A stretch of 64,000 bases of DNA. It comes from Stomoxys calcitrans. Lineage: Eukaryota > Arthropoda > Insecta > Diptera > Muscidae. Location: assembly GCF_963082655.1 (NCBI RefSeq), contig NC_081553.1, positions 63,726,311 to 63,790,310 of the forward strand, in the 5' to 3' direction. The notes under the pieces are model-generated. The model did no database searches, had not been told where the DNA came from, and saw only the letters and a list, made by a program, of their open reading frames with translations. The translations under genes and the position numbers were made by a program. Shown in pieces: positions 45,413 through 57,495 of the stretch; within the stretch, counting starts at the first letter, position 1; every line of letters begins with the position of its first letter.

Positions 45413-45764
45413 TGGTGTTTATTGTTATAACGAAAAACTTAGCTGCGAGCTACCGGGCGCGTCCAAAGGTTGCGGATAGTGGAATGCTCTATAAGTAGTA
45501 GCTGCAGTTGGAGTCGCGGACAATCAGCGGTATCGAGTGGAGAGTCTCAGTGAGAAGCCGGCCGGCACCGGCTCTTGCATAAATACTGAGTGAAAATGAT
45601 GCTCGATATGACAAGGCGAGTTATTGGCATCTTTAAATAACCAATGGCCACCATGTTCTCGCAGCGATCGGTCCTTTGGACCGGAACGACCTTGCTCACC
45701 TTTAGGTGCTAGACGAGGATCACCACCTCCATATATAGACATATGGCTACAAGAACAACGTACG
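45413..45764. other. GC-richer insert in family C, unclassified
   Basis: Text such as AGAAGCCGGCCGGCACCGGC and GATCGGTCCTTTGGACCGGA (itself palindromic: TCCTTTGGA) differs from its neighbours. A 72-codon minus-strand frame (45524-45742) crosses it. It may be part of another transposable element, but I cannot name it. Confidence 0.4.
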
Positions 45765-46020
45765 GCCCTCGAGGCCTTCGCACCTAATATGACTGAAGAG
45801 TAACTCTAAACCAAATTACGAAAGACGTCCCATAGTGGTTGGTTGGTGTGTGTTGCCATCTCTGGCTTTCCTTTTCCATTTACAAAGAAAAATCTCCTAT
45901 CAGCTCAAGCTGGTCTCGAAAGAGAAGCAAACCAACATTTTATTTCTGTAGAAAATATTGTCGAAATTTAATTTCCACAGAAGATTTTGTCAAAATTTAC
46001 AGAACTTTGTTCAAACTCCT
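45765..46020 (+). repeat. Family C unit and short minisatellite
   Basis: TTCGCACCTAATATGACTGA, CCCATAGTGGTTGGTTGGTG and GCTGGTCTCGAAAGAGAAGC match the family C unit. From about 45935 two or three 29-bp-type units follow (ATTTTATTTCTGTAGAAAAT), so family C again abuts the minisatellite. Confidence 0.7.
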
Positions 46021-49000
46021 CAAAACAATCAACACCACAGCTGATGATCATCAATAGTCAATAGGATTTTTAAAACCAGTCAAACCCAAAGACATCAGAA
46101 AACAGTTATTTTACATATCAACCATTTCTCTCATAATCACCAATACAATCTTCATTATAATCATCATTAATACCCTCACGAACAAATATTGCCTAACAAC
46201 TCATCATATGTTTAGTTATAGTATACCTACTACAAGAAGAGTAAAAGAGCATGGCATGACTGACGGCTATCATCTCCCTGAGATAATTAAGATGACTACA
46301 AAAGCAAAAACAAAGTCAACACTACTACTACCACCACATCAGTATATGATAGTTGCCGAACATCAATAATTAGAAATTATTATTGTTGTAATTGAAAAAC
46401 ATTAGCATTAGCAACAACAATAACAAAAATTCCCCACGAAGAGATAATAGTGTATGTAGGCAACAACTACAACAATAGCAGCAGCAGCAGCCGTAGCCGT
46501 AGCACACTTACAACAGAATCTACAAAATAAACGCGACCTATCATACAAAAGTTTCTATTGACCATGCCAACTAACAACACTATCGGCATGAAAAGCAAAT
46601 GAAAGAAAGAAAAAAAAAAAACACTGAAACTAAAAACCCAACAGCAGCAAACTAGAAATTAGAAAAAAAGCAAACTAAAATAAAATATTGTTTTCGTTGC
46701 TAAAAAAAATGAACCTAGCAACAACAACATAGTTATCATCATCAATGGATGACTAAAAGTGAGCAAAATCCTCATCGTCGTCATAGCTAGCTATCGTCGA
46801 CATTAGCTTTTTAGCTGCTGCTGCTGCTCTTTTTGTTATTAACGAGGCCAGGGAAGGAAATGGCGAAATATGATTTTTGTGTTTAAAATTGGAGAGGGTC
46901 GGCGGATACTCTTCAGTTATATGTAAGAAATGCTCAAGTTCTAAGGTTGGTAACTCTCAATGCGAAGGGCCTCTTGAAAAAAAGAAACCTATGCCAAATT
47001 CTTTAAAGCTACCATTTACAAACTGACACCTGTGTTTGTATCTTCAGCAACAATTGCCAAAGAGTTCCTGGTGTCGCCTGAATTTTCAGAAACAGCGTAT
47101 CAAACCAAAACTACAGATTTGTAGTACGTCACCAAATCAAGTGGAGCCACATATGGCTTAAAAATTCAAGCTCTCTGGTAGAGTTAATTTGAGTTATTTT
47201 GGCTTCGTTGCTAATTTCAACTCTACAATTTTGAGCTGCCAACAGAAAATTTTGTCTACACCAATCCGCATGCAAATGAGGTACTCAGGCAAACGATGTA
47301 AAAAGAAAATCGCAGTAGAGCACCAAAAGACCCCAGACCCAGACAGTGTCAATTGCTGTCACAAAAAATATTTTTCTCCTGAGAAAACTTAAACACATTT
47401 TTTAAGCTATAGTTGTCCTCTTCTTACGCTGCTATCAGTTGGGAGTCTCTCCATTACGCCGTTAAGAGTCTACCATAAAATAGAGGCCTCCTGTCATTGA
47501 GCAGCACTATTTGCTATAAAAAAAGAGTTGCTCACCATTTTAATGAATTGTTCTCTCATTTCCTCGATTCTCTGTACCTTCCCTCGTTTAGCTTATAGTT
47601 TTTTTTTTCTGTTGGATTTCGAAAGCTTGTTGTTGTGTTTTTTTTTAGTATGCCACAACTATTGCTTACATGAGGCGACAACGTAATTCGCGTAACAACA
47701 TTTTAGTTGTTGTTGTTGCTATTGCTTTTTTTTGTTTTTCATTTCATTTGGTTCGTATTGCATGGCGTTCAATGAACTCGCGTGCGTTTTGAAATAAAAC
47801 AAAAGAAGAAAAAAAACACACATGCTGCACTTCATAAGGCTGCTGTTCATTGCGTTTGCACACCCCCCCTTAAATGTTCCATGGGCCGGTCACTCATTCA
47901 TAGGCTATTACAATTTATTCGGTCTTGGCCGTTGTTCATAGGAGCTGGGTATTGGCGTTTGATTTGATGAGTGTTTGCGGTGGCGGCGGCGGTTAGAGGC
48001 ATTTCTTGCTGAAGATATCTAAGGCCTGAGCCTTAACAGGGCGGTAGTTTGTTTTACAGTAGTTTTTGATTGAGACTCAGAAAATCGAGCTTTTTCTGTT
48101 TTTCCTTGTGGGACGATGGACAATGGCTAGATGGATGGATGAATGACCAACAAGTGGTGGACGGAGTGTCTTATAGTTATTGACTATTGCAGCAAACATT
48201 TAAACATTTGTTGCAAATGTTTACATGGTTGATTGCGTGTGTGCATGCACAGTAACTATGATGAGGCCCATGTTTTGCCAAGGGGTTAGCAACAGCACGG
48301 GCTTAATTACCGGCCAGTTGGTCATCCACAGCCAACCAAGCAACCAGCTAGCCAGCCATGCGCACAGAAGCTAAGGCTACTGACACAGTCTTTCCACACC
48401 AACGCCAAATCAAAAAAAAAAAACTCTAACATCACCATTATGATCATCATCATTAACAACAACATCGTCTTGAACATGATTAATTTGGAATCGTTTGTCA
48501 CGATTAAATCAAAGCATTTGTGCCAATAAATGGAAGTTTGCTCAGTTGAATTACCACAGCGGTAGTCAGTCCACTCCACTGATCCACTGCAGAGACAACA
48601 GTCCAGACCCCCCAGCCAACAAGTTGGCCTCAATATGGTTGAAAAAGTGCATGAATGAATGAATGAATGATTTGTCAATAGATTTGACTAATTAAATGGA
48701 GTGGTCCACAAATAAATTGTCTCAATCAATTGCTTCATTTCGATTAATACCAAAGATTGAAGTTTGTGGTCCCCATGGAGCATTTAAGCTTTAACTAAAC
48801 CACCAACATAATGCTGCAAATGCCTCCAGGAGGTGGAATAACAGCTGCGACAGGAAATTATCATGAATTATGAGCATATTTACGCTGTATTTATCAACCC
48901 ATTTCCCAGTCATGATCACTCATAGATCAATCTTCATTAGTGTAATTTGGGTGAATATGGTAGTGGCTCACCTGCTCAGTGAGCAGGCAGGCAGGCAAGC

Positions 49001-49290
49001 AGCTGGTTTTTGTCTTGGCTACAATTAATATCGTTGGCTGGCAGTTTGGATGTCAAATTTTTAAGAGCAACAAATTAAGTTTCGATCTGATCGTCATCAT
49101 TACAATGAGACAACGTGGGAAATATAAAAATGAAAAAAAACAAAATTAAAAAGTTCTTATAAAACTTATATTTTAACAATTATTTAGAATGAAATTTTCG
49201 AAATTTTTGTTAACTTCTTCCAATCGCGCTCAAATTTTGGGAATCTTAAAATCCAACAAAATTAAACATTTTAGGGATGTGCCACCAAAT
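46021..49290. other. Longest stretch with no recognised repeat or gene
   Basis: 3.3 kb of varied, apparently single-copy DNA with CAA, CAG and GTT runs (AGCAGCAGCAGCAGCC at about 46479, CTGCTGCTGCTGCTC at about 46815, GAATGAATGAATGAATGA at about 48653). Open frames at 47189-47392, 47782-47967 and 48322-48678 have no domain. If the window holds an undetected exon or enhancer, this is one of the more likely places. Confidence 0.5.
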
Positions 49291-49720
49291 ATTGAATTCA
49301 TTCATCTGTGACCCCATAAAGAACATATATTATGGATCCTCTCAACTTTCTCAGTCGATGTAACCATGCTTAAAGCTAGACGCTTGAAATTTTGCACATA
49401 TACTTTCTATTGGTGTAGGTTGTTGGGGATTGTTGGGGACAAATGGGCCATATCGGATCAGATTTGGACATAGTCTCCATATAAACCGATCTCCGGATTT
49501 GACATCTTAAGCCCTTAGAAGCCTCACTTTTCATCAAATTTTGCTGAAATTTGGAACAGAGACTTGAGTTATAACTTCCAATATACATGCCAAGTATGAT
49601 TCGTATAGGTCTTTAAACTGATATAGCCTCCATATAAACCGATCCCAGGATTTGATTTCTTGAGCCCGTAGAAGCCTCAATTTCCATCAATGGCTGAAAT
49701 TTGGAACGAAATCTTGAAAT
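49291..49720 (-). repeat. Family X fragment, reverse
   Basis: Reverse units: GACCCCATAAAGAACATATA (complement of the ATATATACTTTATGGGGTC end), GCTAGACGCTTGAAATTTTG, CATATAAACCGATCTCCGGA and CATCAAATTTTGCTGAAATT. The hairpin end is missing. Confidence 0.8.
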
Positions 49721-51505
49721 TTTGGTAGCACGCGTTAACTTGTTTATTTTTAGTTTGTTATATTCCTTCCGTTTGTTTCTTAGTTTTCTTTGAATTTCTA
49801 TTTGAATTGTTGCAATACAAAGTTTTCTATTTATTCTAGTAATTTCTAAAAATTTTCTATTGACTAATTTGTTTGATCTCACCACTCGAATGTGTGTGCG
49901 TATGAGTATTGCAGTTGTTGGGCTGAACAACGACTGTCATTCGCATTGAATGTGGGTATGCATGTGTGGTTGGCGGGTTTTTTTGTTTCTCTCTAATGCT
50001 CTATTGCCTGTTGTAATGAAGAAAATAGAAACAAATTAAGTTTAATGACCGCCTACAAGGCATTTAACATTCATTAGAGCGCAGCAGACAACCAACAGTC
50101 GTTGCAACATCAGCAGCCTCATCAAATGACGAAGAAGAAATTCGAAATGTCTCAGCAGGCACAAAGTGCAATGCCATAATTTGAAAGTAGGTTAGGTCGT
50201 AGAGTAAGTAAGAAGATCAAGAGAAGAGGAATAACAACAGGAGGTTTTGTATTGTAGTAAGGAGAGATGCTATAAAGAGAGGTGCTTGGATTATTGAAAC
50301 GATAATTATGCAGTGAGAGAGAAAATTTCCTCTCCCTTTCATTTGGATGTAAATAAAGGTATGAACAGCTGTTATTATCTAAGAGGAGAGATTTCTCAAT
50401 AACGGGATTTAAAATAAAGCTTAGAAATTCGTTTACTGAGTGTATCAATGCCTTGAAGCTCCTTAGGCAATGCATACTCTTCACCCTTTCATCAAACACC
50501 CAGTCATGGGTACACCCAAAGAAATTACTCTGCTGATATCAGCAAACACTGTCTGGCGATATAAATTTACAAATTTAAACTTTTCAATGAATCCATACAA
50601 AGTTGTTTAACTTCTTAGCAACAATTGAGGCATTTGCTTTATACCAATAACAAAAGTTGTCAATTTTCTCTGAGTGTATGGGTTTGTTATTTTGTTTTAT
50701 CTTCTTGCTCTCAAACCCCTTATTATCTATTAAAAATCCTCTCATTGTTCTGTCTATTCCCTTCTCTGCCCACTTAATTACAAGTGCACAGAATTTCATT
50801 TAATTTTATTAAGGGCAATTTTCGTTTTAATACCACTCTTCATAATATATTGCTTAAAAAGCAATTTTTTTAAATATTAAATAATTTGCTTTAATTATAA
50901 TCCTCTCAACTGTGTTGTAAATTGTATTTTGTAGTCAATGCCAATGCCAAAGACATTAAACAAAAAAAAAGGGTTGTAATGTTATAATTAAAATGGTATT
51001 AAGAGCGGCAGCATTTTTTTAGCCCTGGCAATGACCATGACAATGGAAGTTTTTTTCTGGTTGTTCATAATCGCATTTTTGTTTAAAGTGGTGCTTAAAG
51101 ATATAAAATGATTTAAATGTTAAAGATCCCAAACATGAATTTTGTGGTAAATAAGAAATACAAAAAAATTTTTGAAATTAAAATTAAATGAAGAAAAACA
51201 TAAACGAGGAACAGAAATTCCATCATTAATAAAAATTTTGGCTGGTGCGAAGATTTAAAATTTGAACAAGAAGTAAAACATATGTATGGGGAATAGCTTG
51301 GCATGACTCATAGATGACTCGAAATTATGTCAGAGATCTATGGGCTTGAAATGGAGCCTCAGTCACAGCACTCTAGACTGGTTTGCTTTTATGTTGTGTA
51401 GTAAGACCAACTAAATGTTTATTGATATCAGGCATCACAAGTCTAAAGTCTTATATATGACGATGTCGGTTTAATGAATGAATTTACATTGAATATGTGT
51501 TTTTA
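49721..51505. other. Stretch with no recognised gene
   Basis: AT-rich, apparently single-copy DNA. The minus-strand open frames at 49613-49930, 50152-50499 and 50584-50799 show no domain and ordinary AT-driven composition. Confidence 0.5.
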
Positions 51506-52800
51506 GAAAAATATTGTAAAAATGAACAAGGTCGGGCCGCATCGTGGAAACCCGACACCGAATCTTGGAAAGCCACAACCATGGATTCCGATAAAAATGT
51601 ATGCCAAATAAATTTAGTTGAAGGGCAAAATTTTATTCTAGATACCAAACTTCTGTTTAAACAGCAAAAATTAAAGCTTCTAGGAACCGAATGAGGATGA
51701 TCGAGAGATCGGTTTATATGGGAATAAACCGATTTGGACCGAATAGTTATTGGAAATCATAATACAAAACTATGTGCAAAATTTCAGCCAAACCGGATAA
51801 CAATTGCGGCTTCCAGAGGCTAAAGAAATCAAATTGGGGGATTGGCCGGGCCGAATCTTATATACCCTCCACCATGGATCGCATTTGTCGAGTTCTTTCC
51901 CGGTATCTGTTTTTAGACAAACAAAGGATAAAAGAAACGAATTGCTATGCTAATTGAATTGAATGTTTGAGACCACAGTAGAAGTCCATGTGTAAAATTT
52001 CAGCCAAATCGCATGAGAATTTTGCCTTTTAGGGGCTCCAGAAGTAAAATAGGGAGTTCGGTTTATATGGGAGCTGTATCAAGCTATTGATCGATTCAGA
52101 CCATATTTGACAAATATGCTGGAAGTCATGGGAGAAGCCGTTGTACAATATTTCATTTAAATCGGATAATAATTACGCCCTTGTCAGACTCAAAAATTCA
52201 AGATCCCAGATCGGTTTATATGGCAGCTTTATCTGGTTATGAACCGATTTGAACCATATTTGGCACAGTTGTTGAAACACCTCATGCAAAATTTCTGCCA
52301 AATCGGATGAGAATAACGCGCTCTATTGGCTCAAGAAGTCAAGATCCAAGATCGGTTTATATGCCAGCTATACCAGAATATGAACCCATTTGAATCATAG
52401 TTAACACAGTTGTTGGAAGTGATACCGAAACACTACGTGCAGAATTTCAGTCAAATCGGATGAGAATTGCGTCATCTAGAGACTTAAGTAGTCAAAACCC
52501 AAGAACGCTTTATATGGCAGCTATATCAAAACATAGGCCGATTGAGCCCATTTACAATCCCAACCGACCTATGCCAATAAAAAGTATTTGTGCAAAATTT
52601 CAAGCGGCTAGCTTTACTCCTTCGAAAGTAAGTGTGCTTTCGACAGACGGATGGACTTACGGATATGGCTAGATCGACTTAAATGTCATGGCGATCAAGA
52701 ACGTATATACATTATGGGGTCTTAGACGATAATTTCGAGGAGTTACAAACAGAATGACAAAATTAGTGTACCCCCATCACATGGAGTAGGGTATAAAAAG
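51506..52800 (+). repeat. Family X repeat with 3' end
   Basis: Begins with GAACAAGGTCGGGCCGCATC and TGGAAACCCGACACC, and a related GGCCGGGCCGAATCTTATAT with ACCCTCCACCATGGATCGCA occurs at 51845. Units carry AGATCGGTTTATATGG.AGC and AAATCGGATGAGAAT. The 3' part has CGACAGACGGATGGAC, ATCAAGAACGTATATACATT and the imperfect hairpin TGTACCCCCATCACATGGAG + TAGGGTATAAAAA. Short frames are incidental. Confidence 0.87.
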
Positions 52801-52984
52801 CAATCCGAGACTGAATATATACTTTAAGATACACCCAATTTTCATCCGATTTGTTAGCTTAATCGGATGAAAATTGCGTACAATGATTTCTCTCATTCTC
52901 GATCTTCTGATTTTTACTTCTCATTCTCGATCTCCTGATTTTTACTTCTTATTTTCGTTTGATATATAGGTGATGGGAAATTAA
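52801..52984. other. Short spacer with a small duplication
   Basis: Two copies of ATTCTCGATCTCCTGATTTT (with one change), 30-odd bases apart at about 52893 and 52925. Otherwise unclassified. Confidence 0.6.
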
Positions 52985-52994
52985 CGATACTATC

Positions 52995-53302
52995 CAGGAA
53001 GCCACCGTAACGCAGAGGTTAGCATGTCAGCCTATGACGCTGAACGCCTGGGTTCGAATCCTGGCGAGACCATTAGAAAAAATTTTCAGCGGTGGTGTTC
53101 TCCTCCTAATGCTGGCAACCTTTGTGAATAAAACTTCTCTCCGAAGAGGTGTCGCACTGCGGAAAGCCGTTCCGACTCGGCTAAAAAAAGGAGGCCCTTT
53201 ATCATTGAGCTTAAACTTAAATCGGACTGCACTCATTGATAGGCGAGAAGTTTGTCCCTGTTTCTTAATGCAATGTTCATGTGGAAAATTTTGCATTTTC
53301 AT
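52995..53302 (+). mobile_element. tRNA-derived SINE, complete, with 10-bp TSD
   Basis: Head GCCACCGTAACGCAGAGG has its A-box-like part at 53008-53018 and a perfect B box GGTTCGAATCC at 53051-53061. The body has CTTCTCTCCGAAGAGGTGTC and TCATTGAGCTTAAACTTAAA, and the tail is TTTGTCCCTGTTTCTTAATG. The direct repeat CGATACTATC lies at 52985-52994 and 53303-53312. At 308 bp it is the best-defined SINE here. Unlike a real tRNA gene it lacks a matching acceptor stem. Confidence 0.93.
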
Positions 53303-53374
53303 CGATACTATCGATATTTAATATTAAAACTATCGAAAATATCGAATGTTGGGATTATCGATAGTTTGTTTGAA
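53303..53374. promoter_or_regulatory. Two TATCGATA octamers (DRE-like)
   Basis: TATCGATA occurs at 53309-53316 and 53356-53363, with related ATCGAAAATATCGAA between. In Drosophila this octamer is the DREF binding site at many promoters. Here the first copy overlaps a SINE target duplicate and no gene start is evident, so function is doubtful. Confidence 0.3.
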
Positions 53375-53460
53375 TATATATATATATACTTTATGGGGTT
53401 GCAGATCTATATTTGGAGTTGTTACAAAGGGATGACCATCCTATGGTGGTTGGTATAATT
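53375..53460 (+). repeat. Family X 3' end fragment
   Basis: ATATATATACTTTATGGGGT, GATCTATATTTGGAGTTGTT and GACCATCCTATGGTGGTTGG match the end of family X; the terminal hairpin is decayed. Confidence 0.65.
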
Positions 53461-55085
53461 AAATGGAAACACTTATTGAGGTGAGAGAAGTGCTTCTGTT
53501 CCTTAAAAAAATGTTTGTGAGAAAATTTTCATTAAGGCCAACTAATGCTATTAACCAAAATCTCTGTTCGTTATTTATCATCGTTTATCAAATAGTTTTA
53601 TAAATATATTTGAATTCTTTAACAATCAAAACAAATTTTCTTTTTTTATGTGATTGCCAAATTGATGAGGATTAAAAACATTTTAAACAATCTTTTGCAT
53701 CTCTGGCACTCACGTGAGCATAACTGTGCAATCTTTTGAATCATTTCTAATTTGTTTATAGCCATTTCCTTTTGCCCAAATGTTGTTCCATTTCCATGGT
53801 GCCAATGAAGACGTAAAGAAAAAGAAAATGCAAATTTATTTATAAAATCAATCACACTCAATCATTCAATAAATTTCGAAATATTTTCATTTTTAATTAT
53901 ACGCACGCACATGATCTGCCACCCTCCCCTTAAACCCCATCCCACCCAAAACACAACATCAATCACACTAGCCACCATAGCCCATTGGGGGAGACGACAT
54001 ACAACGGCATAACGCAGGCTGGCTCTGCCTTTGCAGTGAGAGCAACCACGATGAGTGTGCTGTATTTTCTAGTGTTGTTGGCGAGAGAAAGAGAGCGAGA
54101 GGTTTAACTATGACCGTTTGTTTTTACAATACTACTACTAGTCTCAACGACTATTGTAGGTTTGTGTGTCTGTGTGTTTCTTACTATTGCATGGTGCAGC
54201 ATTGCATTGCCTTTGCCTTTGTGCTGCTTAAAGTTCATCGCTCTAATTCAATGCTATACAAAACGTCGCTGTTTGGCGCTAAAAGCTGCGCTGCTTTGGG
54301 CTGCAAACACTTAACAAACGCAACTGAATACTGCGTTCGGGTAGCAGCAACATAACGCAATGCAGCGGACGATGGCCACTGCCATAAATGCCATTGCATT
54401 CAGTCAGTTAGTCCGTCATCTAGCATTAGATTACATGGTAATGCTTGGTATAATTTTTCTGACACATTGGCCGAATGTTCGTTCACTTGACTGTGGTTAT
54501 GGTTTAGCCGCCGCCGCCGCCGCCGCCACTGCTGCCACCAATGTGTTGTGGGCTTTAAGGCAAACGCACAAAAACCACAGTATCTGTGTGACTAGCTGGC
54601 TGGCAGTCATCGTCGCCGTCAGTCTTGCAGAAACGTAACAAACAATTATATCTGAATTTATGCATTCTCATTATAAAACTTTGTATGTTTTTTTTTCTTC
54701 GAGTTTTTAAAGTTTTTCTTTTTGCCATTTTAGTAGCAGTGTTTTTATAAATATAAAAATATACATATGTATGTATTTAGTTTCCTTTGTTGGACCATAG
54801 TAATTTGCATATATGGTGCAAACAAATAGGAAAAACAATGCATAATATAGCATAACTAGAGCTTGGCATCTGTAAGATTTTGTGTAATATGTGCTGAAAA
54901 TTTATGACCACACTCATAATAAATGAAAGGGGATAGTTTATCTATGATATACAGAAGGGAATTATCATGAAAGTCATGGTAGTAAGAAAGCAAAACAAAA
55001 AAAATATAATATTTTTAAAACCATGTACAAATTATGGCAATTTTATAGAAATTTTAATTTTTACGGAATATTTGGACCAAATTTC
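53461..55085. other. Stretch with no recognised gene
   Basis: Apparently single-copy DNA. 53990-54640 is GC-richer with GAGAGAAAGAGAGCGAGAGG (about 54082, GAGA-type) and a GCC run (54508-54528). Open frames at 54110-54355 and 54360-54638 have no domain; the second reads the GCC run as alanine. An exon or regulatory region is possible but not shown. Confidence 0.5.
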
Positions 55086-55126
55086 ATTTGAATAGAAAAT
55101 TTTGTCAAATTATTAATTCTAATTCA

Positions 55127-55595
55127 CGATGGGCTACCAGAAATGAGTTGAAGACCAACCCAGGGAAGATGGAGCTGGACCTCTTTACGCGTAGATATAA
55201 GATGCCGGAGTTCAGACTCCCGTCCCTGGACGGCGTTACCCTGCGGCTGTCAAAGGAGGCGAAGTACCTAGGCATAGTCCTCGATTCGAAACTGTCCTGG
55301 AAGAGGAACGCCGAGGAAAGAAGACGTAAGGTGCGCTTTTTACTCCTGCAAGAGGATGTTCGGTAGGAAGTGGGGGGGGGGGGGTGATTCCTAGGATGAT
55401 ATATTGGATGTATACCGACATCGTGAGACCAGTATTGGCCTATGCGGCACTGATATGATAGAATGCCGTAGGGAAGAGAATGACTGGCCTGCGTCAGGAT
55501 CACAGGGGCACTGAGATCCGCACCGCAGGCAGGGCTGGAGGCTATGCTGGATATGCAACCCATTGGTGGGCAACCCATTCAACCTATTGCGGCGT
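55127..55595 (+). pseudogene. Non-LTR retrotransposon RT tail, decayed
   Basis: A frame starting near 55130 reads RNELKTNPGKMELDLFTRRY, then LSKEAKYLGIVLDSKLSWKR. These are the conserved segments that follow the catalytic centre in reverse transcriptases of Jockey/I/R1-type retrotransposons (the xxNPxKxE and YLGxxLDxxLxW motifs). A run of 13 G at 55372-55384 and neighbouring shifts break the frame. Family text continues in other frames (MIYWMYTDIVRPVLAYAALI, then QAGLEAMLDMQPI) with a stop, ending near 55595 where family X begins. The catalytic part of the RT and all of ORF1 are missing. It cannot make a working protein. Its family text seems to resume at about 61.6 kb. Confidence 0.85.
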
Positions 55596-56345
55596 ATAGA
55601 AGTCAAGATCCCAGATCGGTTTAAATGGCAGCTATATCCGGTTACAGACCAATATGAACCATACTTGGCACACTTATTGAATGTCATAGCAAAATACGTC
55701 ATGCAAAAGTTTAGCCAACTTGAATAAGAATTGCGCCCTCTAGAGGCTGAAGAAGTCAAGATCCCAGATCGGTTAAAATGGCAGCTATATCACGTTGTGG
55801 ACCGATTTGAGCCATATTTGAAGTCATAACAAAACATGTCATGCAAAATGTCAGCCAAATCGGATAAAATTACCCCCACTAGAGGCTGAAGAAGTCAAGA
55901 TACCAGATCGGTTTACACGGCAGCTATATCATGTTATGGACCGATTTGAACCATATTTGACACAGATATTGGTCATGCAAAATTTCAAGCAAATTGGATA
56001 AGAATTGCGCCCTCTAGAGGCTCAAGAAGACAAGATCCCAAATTGGTTTATATGACAGCTGTATCAGGTTGTGGACCGATTTGAATTATACTTGGCATAG
56101 TGGCGAGCAAAATTACAGCTATATCAGGTTATGGACCGATTTGAACTATACTTGGCACAGTGGCATTCAAAATTACAGCCAAATCGGATAAGAATTGCGC
56201 CCTCTAGTGGCTCTAGATGAACTTAAACTGCCATGACGCTCAAGAATATATATACCTTGTGGGGTCTTAGACAAATATTCCGAGGAGTTACAAACGGAAT
56301 GACGAAAATGGCATACCCCCATCCTATGGTGGAGGGCATAAAAAT
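55596..56345 (+). repeat. Family X repeat with 3' end
   Basis: Starts mid-unit at the retrotransposon break (AGTCAAGATCCCAGATCGGT). Units have CAGCTATATCAGGTTATGGA and AAGAATTGCGCCCTCTAGAG. It ends AAGAATATATATACCTTGTG, GAGTTACAAACGGAATGACG and the imperfect hairpin CATACCCCCATCCTATGGTG + GAGGGCATAAAAA. Confidence 0.87.
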
Positions 56346-56800
56346 GTTTTTTGATTATTTTTTTCAAAAATATTTTTTCTAAAAAATATTGACAAAATTC
56401 CTTTACCTAAAATTTTGCTAAAATTTATGAAAAATGCTATATTTTTTAAACATTTTATTTGAATAAAAAATGTTTCAAATATTTTTTAAACATTTTATTT
56501 CAATCAAAAACTTTTTAAAAATTTTAATCTACATTAAATTTTGTACAAATTTAATTTTCACAAAATTTTGTAAAGATAAAATTTTTATAGAAAAATTTTG
56601 TAAAAATTAAATTTTTATAGAAAAATTTTGCAAAAATTTAATTTTTTTAGAAAAATTTTGTAAAAATTAGATTTTTATAGAAAAATTCGCAAAAAAATAA
56701 TTTCTGCAGAATTTTCAAAATTTTATCTGTAAGATTTTTTTTAATTTTCTAAGTGTAGAAGAGCACAGTTTTGTCAAAATTTTTTTATTTCTTATTTTTT
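56346..56800. repeat. Degenerate 29-bp-type AT repeat
   Basis: Poorly kept units (TTTTATAGAAAAATTTTGTA, AATTAAATTTTTATAG) between family X and an unclassified stretch. Confidence 0.65.
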
Positions 56801-57495
56801 CTAAAATTGAACCGAATTTTTATAAACAAAACTCACTTTTTCGATACAATTAAAATAATTATTTGTTTATGCCATTCATTCACTATGACTATCTGTTAAC
56901 CAAAGATTATCGTTTATGCCGTTTCGCCACATTTGTGAGTTATGATCTCAGGCTAAACTTTGGTTTATCGTTTTAATTTATCGTTAATATTTTTTTTTTT
57001 TTAATTTAGCAAAAATGTTAAATATAATGCAGCTCATGTAGGTCATATGCCATACTATTTGCGCAAAACTCCAAAATCAAAGTACAAAAGCACAAAAACT
57101 TTAGAAGAGCGCCAGCGTATGTATGATAGAATGCCCAAAGGCGAAGATTGTACCGTGGGGCTATCTATTCAGTGAAACAAAATGCCATGAAAATTCTTAT
57201 GAAAAGTGCAAAAGCGTGATCAATTTTAAATGAGTTTTCTGCTACCACTAGCTGCAAAAAAAAAAAACAAACTCAAAAAAAAACAGAAACTGAGCACAGA
57301 CGAACACCAATTGGTGTATGAATGCATTAGATTTTATTTTTTAGGTTTATGACTTTGTTGTTTCAGCCAAATGCACATTAACTAAGGAATTTCAAAAATT
57401 GTGATAAAAATACAGATAATTGGGCATGTGAGAAAATGCAATTTAAAAATATGTGTAAGAAAAAACAAATAAACCTAAATGTAAGCAAATAACCT
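56801..57495. other. Stretch with no recognised gene
   Basis: AT-rich DNA without a supported frame. GAAGAGCGCCAGCGTATGTA (about 57102) is the only GC-richer part. Confidence 0.5.

Noticed and set aside
54360..54638. Alanine-rich 92-codon frame
   Set aside because: The alanine run is a (GCC)n microsatellite and the rest has no domain.
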